Positions 1-5,012 of a DNA stretch of 5,012 nt are shown piece by piece. Source of the DNA: an uncultured Eubacteriales bacterium (lineage in GTDB: Bacteria > Bacillota > Clostridia > Oscillospirales > Acutalibacteraceae); assembly GCA_934476025.1 (NCBI GenBank), contig CAKSNI010000102.1, positions 1-5,012 on the forward strand. Direction: 5' to 3'. The notes below the pieces were generated by a model. It searched no databases and was not told where the DNA came from. It saw only the letters and a list, made by a program, of their open reading frames with translations. Both the position numbers and the translations under genes were made by a program. Position 1 is the first letter of the stretch; the number at the start of each line of letters is the position of its first letter.

Positions 1-1152
1 TTCTTCGGTATTGTAAAAAGAAAAACTGGCCCGTACCGTGGACCGGTACCCGAGAAATTCCAGCAGCGGCTGAGCGCAATGATGCCCGGCCCGCACCGCC
101 ACCCCGTCGGATGCCAGAATTTCGCTGACATCGTGCGGATGAACCCCTTCTACCGAAAAGGTCACAATTCCGTGGTGCTGTGCCGGATCACTGCTGCCGA
201 GGATCCGGATTTCCGGAAGCACCTGCATCCGCTCCATGGCATACGCGGTCAACTGCGTTTCCCGCAAAGCGATTTCGTCATACCCGATTTCCTTTACATA
301 CCGGATTGCCGCCGTCAATCCGGCGCAGCCGGCCGCATTCACCGTTCCGGCCTCGAATTTATGAGGCAGTTCGGCAAAAACCGCCCCTTCCCTGGTCACC
401 GACTCAATCATTTCTCCCCCGCGTAAAAACGGCGGCATTTTTTGGAGCCATTTTTCCTTTCCGTAAAGCACTCCGATGCCCATCGGCCCGTAAATCTTAT
501 GGCCGGAAAAAGCAAAGAAATCCGCGTCCAGTTCCTGCACATTCACCCGTTGGTGCGGGGTGCTTTGCGCTCCGTCAATCACGGCGACCGCCCCGACACG
601 ATGGGCCGCCGCCACCAATTCCTTCACCGGGTTTTCCCGGCCGATGACATTGGAAACCCGGGTAAGGGCCAACAAAGCCGTTTTTTCGTTGATTTTCGAA
701 AGAGCCTTTTCAAGGTTCAGGCTGCCGTCCGGTTCACATTCCAAAAAGCAAAGACGGGCTCCCGTTTTTTGACAGACTTCCTGCCAGGGAAGCAGGTTGC
801 TGTGGTGTTCCAGAATGGAAACCAGCACTTCATCCCCCGGTTTTAAAAAATTCATGCCGTAACCGGAGGCCACCAGATTCAGCCCTTCGGTGGTATTGCG
901 GGTAAAAATAATTTCCCGTTCACCGGCGGCCCCGATGAGATCCTTTACCTCCCGACGGGCTTCTTCACAAACCCGGGTCGCTGCGACACTCAACGGATAG
1001 ATTCCCCGCAGCGGATTGGCGTTTTCCCGTTCGTAAAAGAACCGGATCGCATCCAGCACACATTGGGGTTTCTGTGTCGTCGCCGCATTGTCAAGATAAG
1101 CGACCGATTCGTTTTGCAGCAGCGGAAAATCCGCCCGAACATCCTTTTTCAC
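1..1152 (-). CDS. sufS: Cysteine desulfurase SufS (3' end cut by window edge)
   Basis: PLP-dependent class V aminotransferase-fold enzyme that converts L-cysteine to L-alanine and holds the sulfur as a persulfide for cytoplasmic Fe-S cluster assembly. I translated 384 codons without a stop; the family is about 405-410 residues, so roughly the last 20-25 are missing. Visible motifs: DNAATT (21-26), the ring-stacking His116 in EHHSN, Asp193 and Gln196 in VIDGAQ, the PLP Schiff-base lysine Lys219 in SGHK, and catalytic Cys359 in RAGHHCAQP. RAGHHCAQP is the group II (SufS) form, not the IscS/NifS form. His340 in VHPHD lies 19 residues before the catalytic Cys, as His342 does before Cys361 in Bacillus subtilis SufS, where it takes a zinc ligand role with SufU. 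The start is GTG, overlapping the sufD stop (GTGA), with AGAGG seven bases upstream; the first residues, VKKDVRADFPLL, fit the family N-terminus. It is the fourth gene of the operon. Confidence 0.97.
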   Translation of the reverse strand, partial: MKKDVRADFPLLQNESVAYLDNAATTQKPQCVLDAIRFFYERENANPLRGIYPLSVAATRVCEEARREVKDLIGAAGEREIIFTRNTTEGLNLVASGYGMNFLKPGDEVLVSILEHHSNLLPWQEVCQKTGARLCFLECEPDGSLNLEKALSKINEKTALLALTRVSNVIGRENPVKELVAAAHRVGAVAVIDGAQSTPHQRVNVQELDADFFAFSGHKIYGPMGIGVLYGKEKWLQKMPPFLRGGEMIESVTREGAVFAELPHKFEAGTVNAAGCAGLTAAIRYVKEIGYDEIALRETQLTAYAMERMQVLPEIRILGSSDPAQHHGIVTFSVEGVHPHDVSEILASDGVAVRAGHHCAQPLLEFLGYRSTVRASFSFYNTEE

Positions 1153-2090
1153 TCTGTTTCCTCTTTCTCATCATGATTATCCTGCCCGTCATGGGTCCAT
1201 TCCCAGAACACGGCATCCCCCGTCATTCGACATACCCGATCGGTCAGAGAGCGGGCCATGAAATCCTTGGCCGCTTCCCGGTCAATGCCCCGGCTTTCAA
1301 AATAGAACAGGGTTTCTTCGTCCATTTCACCGATGGTGGCCCCGTGGGTACCGTCCACCTTTTCTTCATCGCAGAGAATCAGCGGCACCGTTTTATTCAC
1401 CGCATCTTCTCCGAGCATCAGTACCGTTTCCTCTTCGCTTCCTACCGAACCGCTGCATCCCTTGCGGAAATCTATGGTTCCGCGAAAGATTTTTTGGGCC
1501 GCCTGTTCCAGCGCCCCTTTCCAGGAAATCCGGCTTTGGCTCTGAGGACCGAAATGCACCACTTCAATATTTCCGTCCAATTCGTCTGCCCCGGAAAAGC
1601 GATAGGCTTCTTCATCCGTAAAGGAAGCCTTCTTCCCCCGCAATTCGATTTTCCGGTCGGTCAGCAGTCGGCCGCTTCCCGTCATCACTCCGAGAACCGA
1701 CAATTCGGCCTCTTCTTCACATACCGCCGCCACTTCCTGCCGAAGCACCGCACCTCCCTGAGGGCAAAGCAGCCAGCAGATATTCACCTTTGCCCGGGCT
1801 TTGAGGGTCACCTCCAGGCGAACCCGGGCCGACCTGTCCGGGCAGACCCCCAAAAACAGGTTCAGCCGGGAATCCGGTTCGGCCAAAACGCGAAGCACCG
1901 TTTCTCCGTATTCGGCCGACGGCGTTTTCAGTTTTTGATAAATCGGCCCCACCCTTTCTCCGGGGGCCGCCCGATAAACCACTTCTTCTTTTTGAGGAGC
2001 TGTTTTCGGCCAGGGGAGAACCGTTTCGTTAACCTTCAGAAAATTCCAGGTCCGGCAGGGAAGCCGATTCACCGTTACCGTTTCCTTCAT
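1149..2090 (-). CDS. sufD: Fe-S cluster assembly protein SufD (short form)
   Basis: Partner of SufB in the cytoplasmic SufBC2D scaffold complex, in which de novo Fe-S clusters are built. The 313-residue product belongs to the SufB/SufD beta-helix family. The C-terminal signature THGATIGEMDEETLFYFESRG contains His249, which matches SufD His360 of Escherichia coli, an essential residue at the SufB interface. It is followed by the helical segment IDREAAKDFMARSLTDRV typical of the family C-terminus. The N-terminus (LPCRTWNFLKVNET, residues 10-23) resembles short clostridial SufD proteins. E. coli SufD has 423 residues and B. subtilis 437, so this copy lacks most of the N-terminal helical region; no frameshift is visible and the start is firm. 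The last 15 or so residues form an acidic tail (DGQDNHDEKEETE). The ATG overlaps the sufB stop (ATGA) and has a perfect AAGGAGG at 2098-2104, seven bases away. SufD is the most divergent SUF subunit, so the name rests partly on its position between sufB and sufS. Confidence 0.93.
   Translation of the reverse strand: MKETVTVNRLPCRTWNFLKVNETVLPWPKTAPQKEEVVYRAAPGERVGPIYQKLKTPSAEYGETVLRVLAEPDSRLNLFLGVCPDRSARVRLEVTLKARAKVNICWLLCPQGGAVLRQEVAAVCEEEAELSVLGVMTGSGRLLTDRKIELRGKKASFTDEEAYRFSGADELDGNIEVVHFGPQSQSRISWKGALEQAAQKIFRGTIDFRKGCSGSVGSEEETVLMLGEDAVNKTVPLILCDEEKVDGTHGATIGEMDEETLFYFESRGIDREAAKDFMARSLTDRVCRMTGDAVFWEWTHDGQDNHDEKEETE
1160..1164 (-). promoter_or_regulatory. Ribosome binding site fixing the GTG start of sufS
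   Basis: AGAGG on the minus strand, inside the end of sufD, is seven bases before the GTG at 1152. The site supports GTG as the sufS start: the nearest ATG (1142) is in another frame, and no ATG in the sufS frame occurs before residue 100, well inside the conserved fold. Confidence 0.75.
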
Positions 2091-3514
2091 GCCTGTTCCT
2101 CCTTGTTTTTCTGTGAATCCCGGGTCATTTCCAGTCGGATCAGATTGTTCATTTCCACCGCGTATTCCAGCGGAAGTTCCTTAGACACCCGATCGGCGAA
2201 TCCGCTGACAATCAGCGCCCGGGCATCCTCCTCACTCATTCCGCGGCTCATAAGATAAAACACCGTTTCGCTGCTGATGCTGCCGATTTTGGCTTCATGC
2301 CCAACCGCGGCATCCTTGGTGCGGATATCCATGGCCGGAACGGTATCCGACCGGGAATCGCTGTCCAAAATCAGCGACTCGCAGGAAACCGATGATTTGG
2401 CCCCGATCGACCCTTTGAGCACCGTGACGCTGCTGCGGAAGGTGCTGATTCCGCCGCTTTTGCTGATGGAACGGGTATTCATATATGACCCGGTATTTTT
2501 TCCGATATGAAGCACCTTAGCCCCGGTATCCAGATTTTGCCCGGCACCGGCAAAGGTCACACCCGTGAATTCCGATTTGGCCCGATCCCCCTTCAAAACA
2601 CTCATCGGATACAGGCATCCGACATGGGAACCGAACGAACCGGACACCCATTCAATCACGCCGTCCTCTTCCACCAGCGCTCGTTTGGTATTCAGGTTAT
2701 ACATATTTTTCGACCAGTTTTCAATGGTGGAATACCGCAGTCTGGCCCCTTTTTTAATAAACAGTTCCACGCATCCGGCGTGCAGATTGGCCACATTGTA
2801 TTTCGGAGCGGAACATCCTTCGATGAAATGCAGATCGGCCCCTTCCTCCACAATGATCAGAGTATGCTCGAACTGCCCGGCCCCTTTGGCATTCAGGCGA
2901 AAATAGGATTGCAGCGGAATATCCACCTTTACCCCTTTGGGCACATACACAAACGAACCGCCCGACCATACCGCTCCGTGCAGCGCGGCAAACTTATGAT
3001 CCCGGGGAGTCACCAATTTCATAAAATACTGTTTCACGATATCGGCATATTCCCCCTTGAGGGCCGATTCCATATCCAGATAAACCACACCCCGGCGGGC
3101 CACTTCATCCTTCACCCGGTGGTAAACCAGTTCCGAATCGTACTGAGCCCCCACCCCGGCCAGACTTTTTCGTTCGGCTTTGGGAATGCCCAGGCGATCA
3201 AAGGTGTCTTTGATATCCTTCGGCACCTCTTCCCAGGTATTTTTCATTCCGGTATTCGGGCGGACATAGGTGGCAATGGAATCGATATTCAGTCCCTCCA
3301 GCGACGGCCCCCAGTCCGGAACCGGCATTTCTTCATAAATTTTCAGCGCTTCCAACCGGAATCGGCGCATCCATTCGGGGTCGCCTTTTTGATCGGAGAT
3401 TTCTTCTACAATTTCCAAAGTCAACCCGGCTTTCATCCGGAAAGCATCTTCCTCCCGATCACGAATATCATAAATACTCCGGTCAATTTCCTGAATTTGC
3501 GGCGTTTGACTCAT
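2087..3514 (-). CDS. sufB: Fe-S cluster assembly scaffold protein SufB
   Basis: Core scaffold subunit of the SufBC2D complex, which receives sulfur from SufS through a carrier and assembles the nascent cluster. At 475 residues it is close to the usual length (E. coli 495, B. subtilis 465). An N-terminal helical region (about 1-110, with GDPEWMRRFRLEAL and MPVPDWG) precedes the beta-helix core, which contains VYVPKGVKVDIPLQSYFR (189-206) and IEGCSAPKY (231-239). The C-terminal helices carry LMSRGMSEEDARALIVSGF. Cys378 in SCESL and Glu407 in GHEAKIG correspond to E. coli Cys405 and Glu434; the spacing of 29 residues is identical. The other cysteines are 234, 248 and 300. The N-terminal CxxCxxxC motif of proteobacterial SufB is absent, as in Gram-positive homologues. 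The ATG overlaps the sufC stop (ATGA) and is preceded by a purine-rich stretch with GGAGG and AAGGGG (3521-3532). It shares the transcript with sufC and sufD. Confidence 0.98.
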   Translation of the reverse strand: MSQTPQIQEIDRSIYDIRDREEDAFRMKAGLTLEIVEEISDQKGDPEWMRRFRLEALKIYEEMPVPDWGPSLEGLNIDSIATYVRPNTGMKNTWEEVPKDIKDTFDRLGIPKAERKSLAGVGAQYDSELVYHRVKDEVARRGVVYLDMESALKGEYADIVKQYFMKLVTPRDHKFAALHGAVWSGGSFVYVPKGVKVDIPLQSYFRLNAKGAGQFEHTLIIVEEGADLHFIEGCSAPKYNVANLHAGCVELFIKKGARLRYSTIENWSKNMYNLNTKRALVEEDGVIEWVSGSFGSHVGCLYPMSVLKGDRAKSEFTGVTFAGAGQNLDTGAKVLHIGKNTGSYMNTRSISKSGGISTFRSSVTVLKGSIGAKSSVSCESLILDSDSRSDTVPAMDIRTKDAAVGHEAKIGSISSETVFYLMSRGMSEEDARALIVSGFADRVSKELPLEYAVEMNNLIRLEMTRDSQKNKEEQA

Positions 3515-4275
3515 ATCGTTTCCCCTTCCTCCGGCACCTGCAGCGAAGAAAAGCCGGATGTATTGATCTGCTCAATCAGGGAAGCATCGGAGGATTTGAC
3601 AATCACACCGTTTTCCATAACATGGGCGGCATCCACCTGCAGCGCCTCCAGAATCCGGGTGCTGTGGGTGATAATCAGCAGCGAACCATCGGTTGATTCC
3701 CGAAAGGCCCGAACGCCTCTCGATACGGTGCGAACCGCATCGACATCCAGCCCGGAATCGGTTTCATCCAGAATGGCCAGTTTCGGGGAAAGCATCAGCA
3801 ATTGCAGAATTTCCGCCTTTTTCTTTTCTCCGCCCGAAAATCCGACATTCAGATCCCGCTCGGCATAGGACGGGTCCATTTCCAGCACCTTCATTTTTTC
3901 CAGCAGCAATTGCTGAAATTCCATGCGTTTCAGCCGTCGGCCGGTTTGCTGCTCCATCGCGTTGCGAATAAACGACCCCAGGGTAATTCCGGGAATTTCC
4001 GGAGGATTCTGAAAGGAAAGGAAAATTCCTTTGCGCGCCCGCTGTTCTACCGGCAGACGCGTGATTTCTTCTCCGTTAAACCGGATTTCCCCTTCGGTGA
4101 CGGTATAGGCCGGATTGCCGGTGACGGCATACCCCAGGGTGGATTTTCCGGTACCGTTCGGCCCCATCAGTACATGGGTTTCTCCCTCCCGAATGCTCAG
4201 GTTCACCCCATGCAGAATTTCTTTTTGGGCCACACTGACCTTCAGGTTTTTCATTTTCAGCAATTCTTTTTTCAT
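3511..4275 (-). CDS. sufC: Fe-S cluster assembly ATPase SufC
   Basis: Cytoplasmic ABC-type ATPase of the SUF pathway. It dimerises on SufB and SufD, and ATP binding and hydrolysis reshape the scaffold during cluster assembly. It is not a transporter: no membrane segment is present and the neighbours are scaffold genes. The 254-residue length matches the family (about 248-261). Motifs in order: Walker A GPNGTGKST (38-46), Q-loop Gln89 in SFQNPPEIPG, ABC signature FSGGEKKKAEILQ (146-158), Walker B LAILDE (166-171, catalytic Glu171), D-loop SGLDVDA (174-180) and H-loop His204 in IITH. SFQNPPEIPG and ETDSGLDVDA are specific to SufC among ABC ATPases. The start at 4275 has GGAGGA five bases upstream. 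A second in-frame ATG seven codons later would leave out only MKKELLK and has no comparable site. It is the first gene of the operon, behind the promoter at 4357-4384, and its TGA overlaps the sufB ATG. Confidence 0.98.
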   Translation of the reverse strand: MKKELLKMKNLKVSVAQKEILHGVNLSIREGETHVLMGPNGTGKSTLGYAVTGNPAYTVTEGEIRFNGEEITRLPVEQRARKGIFLSFQNPPEIPGITLGSFIRNAMEQQTGRRLKRMEFQQLLLEKMKVLEMDPSYAERDLNVGFSGGEKKKAEILQLLMLSPKLAILDETDSGLDVDAVRTVSRGVRAFRESTDGSLLIITHSTRILEALQVDAAHVMENGVIVKSSDASLIEQINTSGFSSLQVPEEGETI

Positions 4276-4280
4276 ACCGA

Positions 4281-4286
4281 TCCTCC
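4281..4286 (-). promoter_or_regulatory. Ribosome binding site of sufC
   Basis: GGAGGA on the minus strand lies five bases before the ATG at 4275 and fixes that start over the in-frame ATG seven codons further in. Confidence 0.85.
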
Positions 4287-4307
4287 GTTTACAGAACTGA
4301 TCCTTCC

Positions 4308-4325
4308 GGCTGCCCGGCGGCAGCC
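4308..4325 (-). other. GC-rich hairpin in the predicted suf 5' leader
   Basis: A perfect 7-bp stem, GGCTGCC with GGCAGCC, closes a 4-base loop. In the suf transcript it lies about 25 bases after the predicted start and ends about 20 bases before the sufC ribosome binding site. It is not followed by U residues in the suf direction, so it is not a terminator for that transcript. It could stabilise the 5' end or take part in leader control. It is too small for any riboswitch class I recognise. Confidence 0.5.
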
Positions 4326-4333
4326 TCGCTTTT

Positions 4334-4360
4334 TAATACCTACCACTTTAATAAGTATTA
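4334..4360 (-). promoter_or_regulatory. Imperfect inverted repeat overlapping the -10 box, candidate repressor operator
   Basis: On the minus strand TAATACTTA (4360-4352) and TAGGTATTA (4342-4334) are inverted copies matching at 8 of 9 positions and separated by nine bases. The repeat covers most of the -10 box and the predicted start site, so a bound dimer would block polymerase. The ATAC...GGTAT outline resembles sites of Rrf2-family Fe-S or cysteine regulators (IscR, CymR), which commonly control suf genes, but the spacing is not an exact match to the E. coli IscR type 1 site. The protein that binds is an inference; no such regulator gene lies in the window. Confidence 0.5.
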
Positions 4361-4384
4361 TATCCATGATTCCTACAAAGTCAA
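4357..4384 (-). promoter_or_regulatory. Sigma-70/sigma-A type promoter of the suf operon
   Basis: On the minus strand TTGACT (4384-4379, one mismatch to the -35 consensus) and TATAAT (4362-4357, perfect -10) are separated by 16 bases. The sequence just upstream of the -35 box is AT-rich with T and A runs, which could help polymerase binding. Transcription would start near 4350, giving a leader of about 75 bases before sufC. No comparable promoter is seen between the suf genes, so this should drive the whole operon. Confidence 0.82.
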
Positions 4385-4413
4385 TAGGTTTTGAAAAAAT
4401 TCCCTGAAAATTC

Positions 4414-4444
4414 AAAAAAACGAACCCAAATCGCGAATCGGGCC
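4414..4444 (-). terminator. Probable intrinsic terminator of the AraC-family gene
   Basis: Read on the minus strand, an imperfect stem (GGCCCGAUU pairing with AUUUGGGUU, with four G-U pairs or mismatches and a CGCG loop) is followed after two bases by seven consecutive U residues. It begins about 70 bases after the regulator stop codon and ends about 30 bases before the suf -35 box, the place expected for a terminator separating the two transcripts. The stem has only three G-C pairs, all central, so it may be weak and allow some readthrough into suf. Confidence 0.55.
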
Positions 4445-4515
4445 AAATTTCCGATAAAGGAATTTTCGTTTTATACCGTTTCCCCGAACTTTTCTGTCCG
4501 GATTGCGCCGCTGTT

Positions 4516-5012
4516 TCACTCCCGGGTTCCGAAAATTTCTTTTTGTTTTTCCCAAAACGGCGGTTCCCGGTTTTCCTTCACCATGGAACGGCGATAGGCG
4601 GAGGGGGTCTGCCCGGTCATATTTTTGAAGGTTGTGCAAAAATGCGGGCGATCATGGAACCCGGATTCAAAGGCCACCAGTTCCACCGGCAAAGCCGTTT
4701 CTCTCAAGAGGCGGCAAGCAATGCGAAGCCTTTCGTGCAGCACATATCGATGGATGGTACATCCGGTCATTCGCTGAAAAACCCGGTTGCAATACAGAGC
4801 GTTATACCCAACATAGGCGGCAATTTCCCGGTTGGTGATTTCCCCGGTACAGTTCTGATGGATATAAGCAATGATCCGGCTGACCAGGAGTTCTTTCGGA
4901 TCCGGCGGCTGAATCTGTTCCAACAGTTCGCAAAGCAGTTCCTTTAAAATGGCCGAGGCCCGTGCATCGGCTACTTCGTTTTTTCGGGAATAACAGCTGA
5001 CCAGTTCCACAA
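4516..5012 (-). CDS. AraC/XylS-family transcriptional regulator (5' part beyond window)
   Basis: C-terminal part of an AraC-type DNA-binding regulator. About 164 residues are visible; a GTG lies at 5010, but the reading frame is open to the edge and family members usually carry a sensing domain of 100-180 residues before the DNA-binding domain, so this GTG is probably internal. The DNA-binding domain has two helix-turn-helix units: the first at about residues 58-83 of the visible part (ITNREIAAYVGYNALYCNRVFQRMTG), joined by the helix HRYVLHERLRIACRLL, and the second at 107-141, with the family signature (A)FESGFHDRPHFCTTFKNMTGQTPSAYRR. A charged tail of about 20 residues follows. The helices before the domain (ILKELLCELLEQI) resemble the linker of cupin-type AraC proteins. 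The ligand and targets cannot be read from this part. It points toward the suf operon but is separated from it by a likely terminator and a promoter, so a role in suf control is not supported by position alone. Confidence 0.93.
   Translation of the reverse strand, partial: VELVSCYSRKNEVADARASAILKELLCELLEQIQPPDPKELLVSRIIAYIHQNCTGEITNREIAAYVGYNALYCNRVFQRMTGCTIHRYVLHERLRIACRLLRETALPVELVAFESGFHDRPHFCTTFKNMTGQTPSAYRRSMVKENREPPFWEKQKEIFGTRE

Noticed and set aside
1140..1142. ATG at 1142 as a possible sufS start
   Set aside because: It is out of frame with sufS; the GTG at 1152 is in frame, has a ribosome binding site and gives the expected N-terminus.
1074..2258. A 394-codon open frame on the plus strand opposite sufD and the ends of sufB and sufS
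   Set aside because: Antisense to three supported genes and crossing their junctions; composition is that of a shadow frame and no motif is visible.
2507..3868. A 453-codon open frame on the plus strand opposite sufB and sufC
   Set aside because: It lies wholly antisense to two genes with complete family motifs. Its product is rich in His, Phe, Pro and Arg with no recognisable domain, as expected from the complement of well-used codons.
4308..4334. The leader hairpin read on the plus strand as a terminator, since TTTTT follows a few bases later
   Set aside because: The T run is separated from the stem by TCGC, and there is no plus-strand gene for it to end.
4445..4466. A second AT-rich inverted repeat (AAATTTCC with GGAATTTT) next to the terminator
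   Set aside because: One mismatch, mostly A-T pairs and a six-base loop in an AT-rich stretch; such repeats arise by chance and no function is indicated.
4412..4639. A 75-codon minus-strand frame overlapping the end of the AraC-family gene
   Set aside because: It overlaps the conserved second helix-turn-helix in another frame, runs through the likely terminator and has no recognisable content.

Overview
The window carries most of a SUF iron-sulfur cluster assembly operon plus the 3' part of an AraC-type regulator. Every gene I can support lies on the minus strand, so transcription runs from right to left. The organism is most likely a Gram-positive bacterium of the Firmicutes (Clostridia-like), though I cannot name a genus. 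The reasons are the gene order sufC-sufB-sufD-sufS, strong GGAGG-type ribosome binding sites before each gene, a short SufD that starts with a clostridial-looking motif, a SufB without the N-terminal cysteine cluster of proteobacterial SufB, and a SufS with the residue pattern of enzymes that work with SufU.

Layout from right to left. 5012-4516: C-terminal half of an AraC/XylS-family regulator, cut by the window edge. 4515-4276: an intergenic region of 240 bases holding a likely intrinsic terminator for the regulator (4444-4414), a near-consensus promoter (-35 at 4384-4379, -10 at 4362-4357), an imperfect inverted repeat overlapping the -10 box that could be an operator (4360-4334), a GC-rich hairpin in the predicted 5' leader (4325-4308), and the sufC ribosome binding site. 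4275-3511: sufC, the ABC-type ATPase. 3514-2087: sufB, the scaffold subunit. 2090-1149: sufD, a short form. 1152-1: sufS, the cysteine desulfurase. Its GTG start overlaps the sufD stop codon, and it lacks only about its last 20-25 codons at the left edge.

The four suf genes overlap one another by exactly four bases (ATGA, ATGA, GTGA), which points to one transcript with coupled translation. SufS takes sulfur from cysteine as a persulfide on Cys359. A carrier, probably SufU encoded just beyond the left edge, would pass it to the SufB-SufC-SufD complex. There SufC ATP hydrolysis drives assembly at the SufB-SufD interface, where the key residues of both partners are present. I found no mobile element, CRISPR array, tRNA or rRNA, and no sign of an undescribed system. 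The parts most worth a second look are the control region before sufC and the short SufD.
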